In this document: positions 9,088 through 16,669 of the stretch, piece by piece | Layout: each line of letters begins with the position of its first letter | Numbering within the stretch: position 1 is the stretch's first letter | Source of the DNA: Streptomyces sp. NBC_01351 | GTDB lineage: Bacteria > Actinomycetota > Actinomycetes > Streptomycetales > Streptomycetaceae | DNA length: 64,000 nucleotides | NCBI RefSeq assembly: GCF_036237315.1 | Contig: NZ_CP108356.1 | Coordinates: 7,259,501 to 7,323,500 of the forward strand | Direction: 5' to 3' | Notes under the pieces: model-generated | Told to the model about the DNA's origin: nothing | Seen by the model: only the letters and a program-made list of their open reading frames with translations | The model's database searches: none | Program-made: the position numbers and the translations under genes

Positions 9088-9150
9088 CTAGAAGTAGCCG
9101 AGCTTCTTCGGGGAGTAGGACACGAGGAGGTTCTTCGTCTCCTGGTGGTA
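9088..9150 (-). pseudogene. Orphan 3' end of an aldehyde dehydrogenase gene
   Basis: Read on the minus strand, this segment encodes [16 protein letters not shown] followed by LGYF and a stop. The intact aldehyde dehydrogenase at 16802-18325 ends in the nearly identical [15 protein letters not shown] then LGFF. Over the last 20 codons before the stop, 53 of 60 bases match, including a 23-bp identical run (9101-9123 and 16815-16837). Homology stops abruptly above about 9150 and no gene body precedes it. It is best explained as a displaced gene tail left when DNA integrated into the 3' end of the dehydrogenase gene; a broken duplication is the alternative. Confidence 0.75.
9101..9123. repeat. 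Left copy of 23-bp direct repeat (candidate attachment core)
   Basis: This 23-bp run is identical to 16815-16837 and in the same orientation. Both lie in the last codons of an aldehyde dehydrogenase reading frame and bracket about 7.7 kb of accessory genes. Conservation of coding sequence could also explain the match. Confidence 0.5.
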
Positions 9151-9706
9151 CACGGCTCGTACCCCTGCTGACAAGCCATAACGAGCGCAGATGGTTCAGG
9201 CGGCGAGGTGCTGGTCCGGAACTGGTCCGGATCCGGGTTTTGCCCGAAGCGGCGACAACACGGACCACGATCCGCAGGCCCGGTCGGCCGGGGTCCTGAG
9301 GCAACCCCGCTGACCGGCCCGCCGTTTCGGCAGCCGACGCCCGCCGCCGTGCTCCAAGGCTTCGCTGAGAAGCGGGGACTTTGGATCGTGCGTGCCGATG
9401 GTCCCGACGCCCATCTACGGACCGAGGTGGAGGATTCCTTCCGCACAGCGCCACCTGCTGCGCATCTGCGTCCACCTGCCGGTCATCGACACGGGGATCG
9501 GCTGGACCTGGTACGCGAGGTCGGCCATCAGCACCAGGCATGACTTCAGGCACCTCAGGCGCCTGGTCGTCCTGCGGCAGGCCACATCTGCCTGCCTGCC
9601 CACCGGCCGCGGCGGCTGAAGGACCGGCCCCGGTGCGGCACACGGCCTCGGGCGCTCACCATGGGAGGCCCCGGTCCGCCGGACCGTTGCCTCGCAGATG
9701 TAGTCG
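9151..9706. other. Gene-poor stretch inside the left accessory boundary
   Basis: No reading frame here combines a ribosome site, a sensible length and Streptomyces codon use. Several frames stay open in both directions, which is normal for this GC content. A decayed integrase or transposase would be expected at such a boundary, but no recombinase motif (such as the HxxR and Tyr of tyrosine recombinases) could be read. I see nothing that can be called. Confidence 0.4.
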
Positions 9707-10048
9707 TCAGACTGCGGACGACGGAGCGGATGATCCGGCGGTGCGGCGGTATTCGGCGTTGATGCGCTGGGCTTCTTCGAGTTGGTCTTCGAGGATGATG
9801 ATGCGGCAGGCGGCCTCGATGGGGGTGCCCTGGTCGACGAGTTCCCGGGCGCGGGCGGCGATGCGCAGCTGGTAGCGCGAGTACCGGCGGTGCCCACCGT
9901 CGGAGCGGAGCGGGGTGATGAGGCGGGCTTCGCCGATGGCGCGGAGGAAGGCTTGGGTGGTGCCGAGCATTTCTGCGGCCCGGCCCATGGTGTAGGCGGG
10001 GTAGTCGTCGTCGTCGAGACGGCCGTCGAACGAGTCTTGTGCTGTCAC
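9707..10048 (-). CDS. MerR-family DNA-binding regulator
   Basis: A 113-residue protein. Residues 10-80 carry a MerR winged helix-turn-helix: YTMGRAAEMLGTTQAFLRAI is followed by the wing RSDGGHRRYSRYQL. A short coiled coil (EDQLEEAQRINAEYRR) follows as dimerisation helix. There is no ligand-binding domain and no metal-binding Cys set, so the signal is unknown. The GTG start at 10048 follows AGAGAGAGG; a longer frame to 10099 would begin inside a palindrome and is rejected. Its leader contains the 32-bp palindrome at 10077-10108 and perhaps the GCAGTA-rich unit, which may control it. Confidence 0.85.
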   Translation of the reverse strand: MTAQDSFDGRLDDDDYPAYTMGRAAEMLGTTQAFLRAIGEARLITPLRSDGGHRRYSRYQLRIAARARELVDQGTPIEAACRIIILEDQLEEAQRINAEYRRTAGSSAPSSAV

Positions 10049-10076
10049 TTGCACCTCTCTCTGTGGAACGCGTGGA

Positions 10077-10108
10077 GGGGCCCTGGTGCCGTACGGCACC
10101 AGGGCCCC
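10077..10108. repeat. Perfect 32-bp GC-rich palindrome upstream of the MerR gene
   Basis: Sixteen bases and their exact reverse complement meet at 10092/10093 with no spacer. As RNA it would form a very stable hairpin, ending 28 nt before the MerR start. It may terminate or attenuate minus-strand transcription coming through the GCAGTA-rich region, or act as a protein binding site. No U-run follows on either strand. Confidence 0.8.
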
Positions 10109-10428
10109 GAAGGAACAGCTACACCATCTACCGGCCCTGGTACTGCGCCGGCCTTCTGTTTCCGCCGACCCGACCGAAATGCTGTCGGGGGTGCGGGGAT
10201 CGCGGTTGCTTGACCGGAGACCACCTCACTATCGATGTCCTGCGGTACCCGGGCTCAGACCTCCGCCCGGGCGATCCTGATGGCGCTCGGCTCCTCCGTT
10301 CTTCCCTCGATGATCAACTGCTTACCAAGCGGGGGACTGCGTACTGCTGGTACTGCTTTCCTGCGTACTGCCGGTGATGCGAACTGCTCAGTGGCCTGCG
10401 ATAGCACCACTCTTCGGCAGCCAGCCCC

Positions 10429-10475
10429 GTCGCCCGTCCTGCGTCTGCTCTGGCTTGGAACCCCACTGCCGAACT
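10429..10475. repeat. Imperfect direct repeat, copy 1
   Basis: About 47 bp (starting CCCCGTCGCCCGTCCTGC and containing CTGGCTTGGAACCCCACTGC) recurs with changes at 10638-10684, about 209 bp away. Each copy follows a GCAGTA array, so the region looks like a diverged tandem duplication of a unit of about 205 bp. Confidence 0.5.
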
Positions 10476-10637
10476 TCCCGGTGCGCGCGCCCGCAGCCGA
10501 CGCCTTCACCGAGGTGCTGCTCGCTGACTTCACTGCTGGGTACTGCGTACTGCACTTACGGGTACTGCCACTGCGTCAACTGCGGTACTGCTCACGGCGG
10601 CCCCTGATCACTGCGGGCCACCCGGTCCGGTCGTCAG

Positions 10638-10684
10638 TCCCGTCGCCGTCCTGCAAAAAAACTGGCTTCGGAACTCCACCACCG
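10638..10684. repeat. Imperfect direct repeat, copy 2
   Basis: Diverged copy of 10429-10475 (TCCCGTCGCCGTCCTGC, then an A7 tract, then CTGGCTTCGGAACTCCACCA). The A7 tract is a U-run on the minus-strand transcript, but no convincing hairpin precedes it. Confidence 0.5.
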
Positions 10685-10780
10685 CACCGTCCTGCGCACT
10701 GCAACTACGTGTACTGCGGGTCCTGCTGCCCGGCAGTTCGTCTCTGCCAGGCCCTGCTGTCTCTCTGGGCTACGAGAGAA

Positions 10781-10809
10781 ACCATAACCACGCCACCACT
10801 CAATGTCTA
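10781..10809 (-). promoter_or_regulatory. Candidate minus-strand promoter for the GCAGTA-rich unit
   Basis: On the minus strand TAGACA (-35, plus positions 10804-10809) and TATGGT (-10, 10781-10786) are 17 bp apart, close to the consensus for the main sigma factor. Transcription would start near 10774 and run through the GCAGTA arrays toward the palindrome and the MerR gene. Confidence 0.45.
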
Positions 10810-11028
10810 CTCTGGCCAAGATAGATTTTCATTCGTGCCGAGGAGAGCTAGGCCATCACGGTCGGTCTAGGATGTGCAGAGCAGCCTGCACTGCAGGTCA
10901 GGCGCTCGGGATGGCCACAGCCGAGGCCAGTGACCCGGGAGGGCCCGCGCCGTTGATACCGGCAACACGTGCCCTTGACCCACACCCCCGTGCGCTACTG
11001 GTGGGGGCGACGACCTGTGGGGGATGGT
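10810..11028. other. Intergenic sequence without a supportable gene
   Basis: This stretch lies upstream of both the candidate minus-strand promoter and the small plus-strand ORF. It is less GC-rich near 10800-10850. I see no gene in it; one TTGACC hexamer near 10976 has no well-spaced -10. Confidence 0.35.
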
Positions 11029-11139
11029 GTGACACAAGGGCCGGGCAAGGCGGCGGGAATCGCCCCGCAGACCAGGGAAACAGTCGGGGACGCCGCCGCC
11101 CTGCTCTATCTGTGCGAGCAGCCGTACCCGCCGCGGTGA
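11029..11139 (+). CDS. Possible 36-residue ORF
   Basis: GTG at 11029 opens 36 codons (VTQGPGKAAGIAPQTRE, later LLYLCEQPYPPR) ending in TGA, with GGGGGATG just upstream. Codon thirds are mostly G or C, unlike the neighbouring GCAGTA region. I do not recognise the family. It could be a small protein or the surviving start of a larger, lost gene. Confidence 0.35.
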   Translation: MTQGPGKAAGIAPQTRETVGDAAALLYLCEQPYPPR

Positions 11140-11149
11140 GGTACGACGC

Positions 11150-11353
11150 TCAGGCGCGGCCGAAAAGGTCGCCGGCGCTCATCCGGCGCCGGCCGCCGGC
11201 CGAAAGGCCCGGGCGGCGGGGCACTTCACGGCCCTGGGCGAGCCACTGCCGCTCCACGGCGTCGTAGATCGGCGCATCGGATGCCTGCCAGAACTCCTCC
11301 GCCGGCTGGGCGAATCCGGCCCACTCCGGAGGCGAAACGGTTTCCTGGTCCAT
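11150..11353 (-). CDS. Small hypothetical protein (67 aa)
   Basis: The product is 67 residues: an acidic, aromatic N-terminal half (PPEWAGFAQPAEEFW, then YDAVERQW) and a basic Gly/Arg-rich C-terminus. Codon use is typical of Streptomyces throughout, which supports a real gene. There is no signal peptide and no membrane segment. The ATG at 11353 has no strong ribosome site. It ends 10 bp from the small plus-strand ORF. I do not recognise the family. Confidence 0.6.
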   Translation of the reverse strand: MDQETVSPPEWAGFAQPAEEFWQASDAPIYDAVERQWLAQGREVPRRPGLSAGGRRRMSAGDLFGRA

Positions 11354-11574
11354 GCCAGGTCAAACGAATCCGGCCGACCGTTGTGGCGGTACGTGACCGT
11401 TCCGTCATGAACCCGAGGGCCCTGGAAGTGACCCGGGGTGTGAAGACGGCCCCGCCGCCGGGCGCGGTAGCAGGGCCGTCACACGGATTCCGGCCCGTGG
11501 GGGTGGCGGGCCGGCAGGCACGTGTCGCCGTCCTCGACGCCGACGGGCGCCTCACGTCACGCCGGTTAGGCCGT

Positions 11575-11850
11575 TCAGGTATGCAGGCGACTGTTGGGGC
11601 CGACCCGGTCGCCGGCGCTCTCGTCGTTGAACCAGTAGTCACCGGCGGCCAGATACCGGAAGGAGTGGGTGCTCTCGGATGGCAGCTCGACCGTGACGGC
11701 CCGCCTCCCGTCCTTTCGCGGCCGCAGAGTGTGGACGCCGGGCTGCCAGTCGTTGAAGTCGCCCACCACGCTGACCGGCCCGGGCGGGGCGTCGGCGGGA
11801 AGGATGAAGGTGACCTCGGTGCGGTCCTTGCGCAGCGTGCGCTCCAGCAT
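11575..11850 (-). CDS. CBM48 / isoamylase early-set domain protein
   Basis: A 91-residue single-domain protein. It carries the pattern VTFILPADAPPGPVSVVGDF followed by NDWQP, RAVTVELP and FRYLAAGDYWFNDE, which is the CBM48/AMPK-beta glycogen-binding fold found in front of branching and debranching enzymes. Here it stands alone, as in many actinomycete genomes. It may bind glycogen or another alpha-glucan, or serve as a stress-related adaptor; no catalytic module is present. ATG 11850 has AGGAG nine bases upstream; the longer frame to 11937 adds a disordered, unsupported extension. Confidence 0.8.
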   Translation of the reverse strand: MLERTLRKDRTEVTFILPADAPPGPVSVVGDFNDWQPGVHTLRPRKDGRRAVTVELPSESTHSFRYLAAGDYWFNDESAGDRVGPNSRLHT

Positions 11851-12053
11851 GGGGATCGACTCCTGACGGCTCGGGCGTGTGGGGCTGCGCCCATCCTCGG
11901 CACCAGACCCCGAGTCCGCATTCCGACGCATCCGCACAGGGCTGCGGACATCACGCTTCCGCCACGATCCGTAGCTGACATGGTGCGAACTGTGACGCTT
12001 CGTGTGAGCGTGACGGGAGGAATCCGCACCCCACGCATCAAGGAGTCGCCGTC

Positions 12054-12251
12054 ATGGGCGGTACGCAGGACAAGCGCCAGGAACCGGGCAAGGAACGCGA
12101 GGAGCAACAGCGCCCGCAGCGGCCCGGCCAGGACCCGGTCCACCCCGAGCCCGGCACCCCGTCCCGCGGAAAGAGCCCCGACGAGGACAAGCGGCGCCGC
12201 GAGGAAGACCCGCTCCGCGACGAGCGCGACCGGCGCGACGAGGACTTCTGA
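12054..12251 (+). CDS. Small, highly charged disordered protein (65 aa)
   Basis: ATG 12054 follows CAAGGAG at good spacing. The product is made almost entirely of Lys, Arg, Glu, Asp, Gln and Pro, ending in RDERDRRDEDF. It has no hydrophobic core and should be unfolded. Proteins of this composition resemble hydrophilins, which accumulate in osmotic or desiccation stress; that is an analogy, not a family assignment. It is divergent from the CBM48 gene, so the two may share a control region. Confidence 0.65.
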   Translation: MGGTQDKRQEPGKEREEQQRPQRPGQDPVHPEPGTPSRGKSPDEDKRRREEDPLRDERDRRDEDF

Positions 12252-12737
12252 CCAAAGTGGCGCCCCATGCACGCACGCACAGCCCGGCCAGACGCCCCGT
12301 AGTCACCAGGCCCGGCTCTGTCACGCCCCGCCCAACCGCCTGCGCGGCCTCCTGCTGTGCCCGTGGTGAGCGTTCCGGAGGCGCAGAAGCACGCCCGTTC
12401 AGCCACGCTTTCTCTGCCGGCCCATGCGGACGGCCCGGACAGCGGCGGACACGGCGTGGGGTCCCGGAAGACGACAGCCCGGGGCCCCACACTCGGCTGA
12501 CCCGCGCCTCGGGAATGCTGAACAGCCGCCAGAATGCCCGCAGCCCCGCCTCCGGCCCGGGGGGCTCGCCGTACGGCGCAGGCCAGTGCACCCGCCCTGC
12601 CCCCAGCGGTACCCACCTGTCCGGCGCCACTGCCATCTCGACGCAGCGGGGTGTCCGGGCTGGTGCGGGCGGGTTTTGCGGAGCAGGCTGAGAAATGCAC
12701 CGGATCGGGCGCACCACTGTGCGAAGGGAACCCAGGG
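12252..12737. other. Intergenic region with a coding-like minus-strand patch
   Basis: No gene is called in these 486 bp. On the minus strand about 12440-12636 reads as a coherent, GC3-rich peptide (starting MAVAPDRWVPLGAGRVHW, later FWRLFSIPEARVSRVWG), but the frame then runs on antisense through the small charged-protein gene without a stop. It may be the remnant of a gene. Nothing else stands out. Confidence 0.4.
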
Positions 12738-13094
12738 ATGATCCAGATCGCGGATATCCGTGAGTGGCGGACCCACGACGTAGTCGACGCCGGCGGCCAC
12801 AAGATCGGCACGCTGGAGGCCGTCTACGTGGACACCAGCACCGACGAGCCGGCCATGGTCACCGTCCAGGTCGGGCTGCCCACCCGCCGCCACCTGGTCT
12901 TCGTCCCGCTGAACGGCGCGATCGTCGGGCCGGGATACGTCAAGGTCGACTACGACCGGTCGCTGGTGAAGAAGTGCCCGGCGATCGGGACGGACGATGT
13001 CCTGCCCGTCGAAGACGAGGCCGCGGTGTTCGCGCACTACGGCCTGCCCTACCAGCCGGGCGCGAACGGTGAGCGGCAGCTCGCCCGCCGCTGA
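12738..13094 (+). CDS. PRC-barrel domain protein
   Basis: A 118-residue protein opening with IADIREWRTHDVVDAGGHKI, then GTLEAVYVD, TVQVGLPTRRHLVFVPL and a C-terminal TDDVLPVEDEAAVFAHYGLP. The first 80 residues match a PRC-barrel, a small beta-barrel used in RNA processing and photosynthetic proteins and common as an unlinked domain in Streptomyces stress loci. The start ATG 12738 has AAGGGA upstream. A two-helix membrane peptide follows 28 bp later and probably belongs to the same transcript. The partner bound is unknown. Confidence 0.82.
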   Translation: MIQIADIREWRTHDVVDAGGHKIGTLEAVYVDTSTDEPAMVTVQVGLPTRRHLVFVPLNGAIVGPGYVKVDYDRSLVKKCPAIGTDDVLPVEDEAAVFAHYGLPYQPGANGERQLARR

Positions 13095-13122
13095 CCGGCC
13101 CGTCAAGAAGGTGCCTTACGCC

Positions 13123-13296
13123 ATGACGCTCTTCCTGATCCTCGTCATCGTGGCCATCGTGCTGGGCATCATCGGCGTCGCCGCCGAAGGACTGCTCTAC
13201 CTGCTCATCATCGGTATCGCGGTTTTCGCCGCCGCCCTCGTCTACCTGGTCGTGCACCTGCGCCGCTCCGGCCGCCACCACCGCACGCTCCGCTGA
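13123..13296 (+). CDS. Small two-helix membrane protein (57 aa)
   Basis: ATG 13123 with AAGAAGGTG upstream gives 57 residues. Two hydrophobic helices (about 2-22 and 26-48) are followed by a basic tail rich in Arg and His, so both ends should face the cytoplasm. Similar short hydrophobic proteins are frequent in Streptomyces stress regions. No function can be assigned. It follows the PRC-barrel gene by 28 bp. Confidence 0.75.
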   Translation: MTLFLILVIVAIVLGIIGVAAEGLLYLLIIGIAVFAAALVYLVVHLRRSGRHHRTLR

Positions 13297-13515
13297 GACC
13301 TCTCTGGAGGCTTCGGCCACCGGCCTGCCGGGCAGCGATGCGGCGGCCATGAGCCCTCGAAAGGGACAGCCGCCGCTTCGCCGGACAAGGTGGTGCTTCC
13401 CGGTGTCGTGGTTCGCCGACATGCTCCGGGTAGTGCTGGTCCGGTGTGCGGGCCGGGGCGGGTGGCCCGCGGCCGGTTCCGGGGCGGATACTGGCAGGGG
13501 CTTTCGAGGTCCTGG

Positions 13516-15606
13516 ATGTCAGCGATGGATGGCGCGGTGCCGGCACTGACGGTGACCGACGGCCAGGGCGTGGCCCGGGGTGCCGGCGGGTGGATGGGCG
13601 CGGTCCCGGTGGCCCTCGCGGTGACCGGCGCGGACGGGCGGATCATCGTGTGGGATCCGGTGGCGGAAGAGCTGCTGGGTTACAGGGCCCAGGAGGCCGT
13701 GGGTCGGCACATCGTGGACCTGCTGCATCCCGATGCGCACCGGACTCTGGGCCGGGCGCTGTGGGAGGACGCGGCGGCGGGATTCGGTGTGATGGGGTCG
13801 GTCACGGTGTGGCACCGTGCAGGGCGCCCGGTAGAGCTGGAGATTTGGGTGCGCCCTGCGGCCGGACACACTGGTGGTGAAGCCGAGGGCGGTGTGCTGG
13901 TCTTTGCGGCCGATGCGCACGCCGCAGCCCGGATCCGAGGGTCCTCGGTGGTGTGGGACGGGTTGTTCTCCCATTCCCCGGTCGGGATCGCCGTGTTCGA
14001 CACAGGGCTGCGGTTCCTGCGGGTGAACGCGGCCTTGCAAGCCATGAACGGGCTGCCGGAGGCCGCGCACGCCGGAAAGACACTGCCACACGTACTGCCT
14101 GAGGTGAACGCCGAGCAGATGGAAGCGGTGATGCGCCGGGTACTGGCCACAGGCGAGCCCGTGCTGGACTTCCGCCGCACCGGCCGCACCCCGGCTGACC
14201 CCGACCGCGACCGGACGTGGTCCGTCTCCTGCGTGCGGCTGGAGGATGCCGAGGGTCGCCCGGTGGGGATCACCACCTCGATGACCGACATCACCGCCCA
14301 GGAAGAGGCGAAGGCTCAGGCCGAGGACGGACGGCGCCGCCTCGCCCTGCTCAACGACGCCAGTATCCGCATCGGCACGACGCTGGAGCTGGACCGTACC
14401 GCCCAGGAACTGGCCGACGTCGCGGTCCCACATCTGGCGGACGTCGTCACCGTCGACCTGCTGGAATCCCTCGCCGCCGGTGGAGAACCCGGCCCCGGCC
14501 TGATCGGCGGAGCGGCTCTGCGCCGGCTCGGCAAGGCCCCGCAGGCCGGCTCCCAGGTCGCGGACGTGCTGGCACCGCTGGGGCGGACCCTGGCCTTCCC
14601 CTCCGCAGCCCCCTATACGCAGGCCCTCGCGCAGCGCCAGCCGTTCCTCCTCGCCCACCTGGATGCAAGGGCGATTGCGGCGGCGGCCCGGTACTCGGAC
14701 GCCCCCGAGCGGCTGCGGCGCCTGGGGGTGCACTCCTTCATGATGGTGCCGCTGGTTGCCCGCGGGCTGGTGCTCGGGCTGGCGACGTTCTACCGCACCG
14801 GTGCGCTGGGGCCGTTCGGGGAAGCGGATGCCGTCCTCGCCGGGGAGCTGGCCGCCCGCGCGGCGGTGTGCGCGGACAACGCCCGCCTGTACGGACGCGA
14901 GCATGACACCGCCGCAATTCTCCAGCGCAGCATGCTGCCGCAGCACATCACCCCGCCGCCGGGCATCGACATCGCCCACCGCTACCTGGCGGCCAGCGAT
15001 GTCAACGAGGTCGGCGGGGACTGGTACGACGTCATACCATTCTCCGGCGGCAAGGCCGCCCTGCTGATCGGGGACGTCATGGGCCACGGCATCGCCGCCG
15101 CGGCGGTGATGGGCAGGCTGTCCTCCACGGTGCGGGCCCTGGTCCGCCTGGACCTGGAACCCGTCCGGGTCCTGGAGCAGCTGGAGGCGGTCCTGGCCGA
15201 CCTCGCCGACCCGATGCTGGCCACCTTCCTGTACGCGGTGTGCGACCCGGCCACCGGCCGCTGCCAGATCACCCTCGCAGGACACCCCCCGCCGGCCGTC
15301 GTCACACCCGGCGGACACGCCCGTCTGCTGGACCTGCCGCCCGGAGCACCGCTGGGCATCGGCGGCATCACCTTCACCACCACCGAGCTCACCCTGGCTC
15401 CCGGCAGCCTGCTTGTCCTCTACACCGACGGCCTCGTCGAAGCCCGCGGCACCGACATCGACGACCGCCTCAGCGAACTCACCCGCCTCCTTGCCAACCC
15501 CGGCCCATCCCTGCCGGACCTGTGCGACCAGCTCATCACAGAGCTCGTGCCCGGCTCCGCAGACGACGACATCGCGCTGCTCATCGCCCGCATCGGCACC
15601 GCGTAG
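13516..15606 (+). CDS. PAS-PAS-GAF SpoIIE-type PP2C phosphatase
   Basis: A 696-residue signalling phosphatase. PAS domains lie near residues 25-120 and 145-265, a GAF domain near 275-460, and a SpoIIE/PP2C catalytic domain near 470-695. The metal-binding Asp residues are in GGDWYDV and LLIGDVMGHG, and the C-terminal motif is LYTDGLVEARG, then DDIALLIARIG. Such enzymes dephosphorylate anti-anti-sigma factors and so steer stress sigma factors. No HATPase or STAS domain is attached, so partners must be encoded elsewhere. The start at 13516 has CGAGG upstream; an extension to 13390 is open but lacks support. Confidence 0.9.
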   Translation: MSAMDGAVPALTVTDGQGVARGAGGWMGAVPVALAVTGADGRIIVWDPVAEELLGYRAQEAVGRHIVDLLHPDAHRTLGRALWEDAAAGFGVMGSVTVWHRAGRPVELEIWVRPAAGHTGGEAEGGVLVFAADAHAAARIRGSSVVWDGLFSHSPVGIAVFDTGLRFLRVNAALQAMNGLPEAAHAGKTLPHVLPEVNAEQMEAVMRRVLATGEPVLDFRRTGRTPADPDRDRTWSVSCVRLEDAEGRPVGITTSMTDITAQEEAKAQAEDGRRRLALLNDASIRIGTTLELDRTAQELADVAVPHLADVVTVDLLESLAAGGEPGPGLIGGAALRRLGKAPQAGSQVADVLAPLGRTLAFPSAAPYTQALAQRQPFLLAHLDARAIAAAARYSDAPERLRRLGVHSFMMVPLVARGLVLGLATFYRTGALGPFGEADAVLAGELAARAAVCADNARLYGREHDTAAILQRSMLPQHITPPPGIDIAHRYLAASDVNEVGGDWYDVIPFSGGKAALLIGDVMGHGIAAAAVMGRLSSTVRALVRLDLEPVRVLEQLEAVLADLADPMLATFLYAVCDPATGRCQITLAGHPPPAVVTPGGHARLLDLPPGAPLGIGGITFTTTELTLAPGSLLVLYTDGLVEARGTDIDDRLSELTRLLANPGPSLPDLCDQLITELVPGSADDDIALLIARIGTA

Positions 15607-15811
15607 GGGTCTGTCGTGACCCGAGCGGTACCGGCTGCCCGTACTTGGCTCCGCGTACTACGAGCCCGTGGTGTCCGGCACGGCGGCGAGGTGAAGTGAC
15701 GCCTGGCAGCACGACTCGTTGATCATTACCGCACGGCGAATGCGTTCGCCAGGGCCCGGCCGTGGCATTCCTGTGCCTGGTAAACGGTCCCGAGTCGGAG
15801 GTGCTCCGCCT

Positions 15812-16669
15812 GTGGCGGCGAACGGAAATCCCACTGTCAGAAGGCGCCGGCTGGGCGCGGAGCTGCGCCGGCTACGCCTGGCCAGTGGCCTGACGAGTAC
15901 GCAGGTGGCCGAGCAACTGATGATCTCCCAGCCTAAGATCAGTCACTTGGAGAACGGTCGCCGTGCCATCAATCCCCGCGATGTGCGGGACCTGTGCGGC
16001 CTCTACGGGGTCACAGACCAGCGGGTCGTCGACGCGCTGATGCGGATGGCCGGGGAGTCGGGCCGGCAGGGTTGGTGGGTCGCCTTCGGCGAGGTCCCGT
16101 ACAGCGTCTACATCGGCCTGGAAACGGAGGCCTCTTCGATCCGCTCCTACGAGCCCTTGGTGATCCCCGGCCTGCTGCAGTCGCCCGCCTACGCAGCCGC
16201 CGTCATCGCGGAAACGATCCCTCTGGCCACGCCTGAACAGGCCGCCGCGCGACTTGAGCTACGGCTGCGCCGTCAGCACCGGGCCCACCACCCGGCCCGC
16301 TCCTTCCGCCTATGGGTCGTGCTGGACGAATCGGCATTGCGTCGCGTGGTCGGCAGCCCTGGCATCATGCGCGAACAGCTGGAGCACCTGAACTACCTCA
16401 GTACCCAGCCGCACATCACCGTGCAGGTCCTCCCGCATGACGTGGGGGCCCACCCGGGCATCTCGGGACAGTTCTCCATCCTCAACTTCGCAGACGCCCC
16501 CGGGAAGGGCACGGTGTATCTGGAACGGTTCACCAGCGACCTCTACCTGGAGAAACGATCCGACGTGCAGCATTACAGCGTCATGTACGACCATCTACAT
16601 GCTCAGGCTCTGAACCCGGCCAGCACCCGCCAGTTCATCACTCGCGCCGCCGAGACGTACGCCGGATAG
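15812..16669 (+). CDS. XRE-family regulator with DUF5753 (Scr1-type)
   Basis: A 285-residue protein. Residues 8-65 form a helix-turn-helix (RRLRLASGLTSTQVAEQLMI, then SQPKISHLENGRR); the rest is DUF5753 (YIGLETEASSIRSYEPLVIP, then GLLQSPAYA). In Streptomyces these regulators are nearly always paired with a short DUF397 protein that they control, as in the BldB/AbaA-type systems of development and antibiotic production. No DUF397 gene follows here, so this copy is solitary. GTG 15812 has GGAGGTG upstream; an upstream in-frame ATG at 15740 is possible. A hairpin terminator follows. Confidence 0.88.
   Translation: MAANGNPTVRRRRLGAELRRLRLASGLTSTQVAEQLMISQPKISHLENGRRAINPRDVRDLCGLYGVTDQRVVDALMRMAGESGRQGWWVAFGEVPYSVYIGLETEASSIRSYEPLVIPGLLQSPAYAAAVIAETIPLATPEQAAARLELRLRRQHRAHHPARSFRLWVVLDESALRRVVGSPGIMREQLEHLNYLSTQPHITVQVLPHDVGAHPGISGQFSILNFADAPGKGTVYLERFTSDLYLEKRSDVQHYSVMYDHLHAQALNPASTRQFITRAAETYAG

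Larger units (their letters stand above)
10135..10720 (-). repeat. GCAGTA-word-rich region, possible non-coding transcript
   Basis: The word GCAGTA (TACTGC on the plus strand) starts at plus-strand positions 10141, 10342, 10351, 10366, 10541, 10548, 10563, 10586 and 10712, always in the same orientation. About 0.1 copy would be expected by chance in this length. Around 10340-10400 and 10535-10595 the words form two arrays with spacings of 7 to 23 bases. No frame shows normal Streptomyces codon use across it, though the last 22 codons of a minus-strand frame ending at 10255 do. A good promoter lies upstream at 10781-10809 and a strong palindrome downstream. It may be a structured RNA or long leader; function unknown. 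Confidence 0.5.

Noticed and set aside
9151..9706. Integrase or transposase remnant at the left accessory boundary
   Set aside because: It would fit the integration model, but no recombinase motif could be read in any frame, so no gene is claimed.
10235..10870. 211-codon plus-strand ORF through the repeat region
   Set aside because: Codon use is atypical, it is Cys-rich from the repeated TACTGC words, and it lacks a ribosome site; it is a by-product of the repeats.
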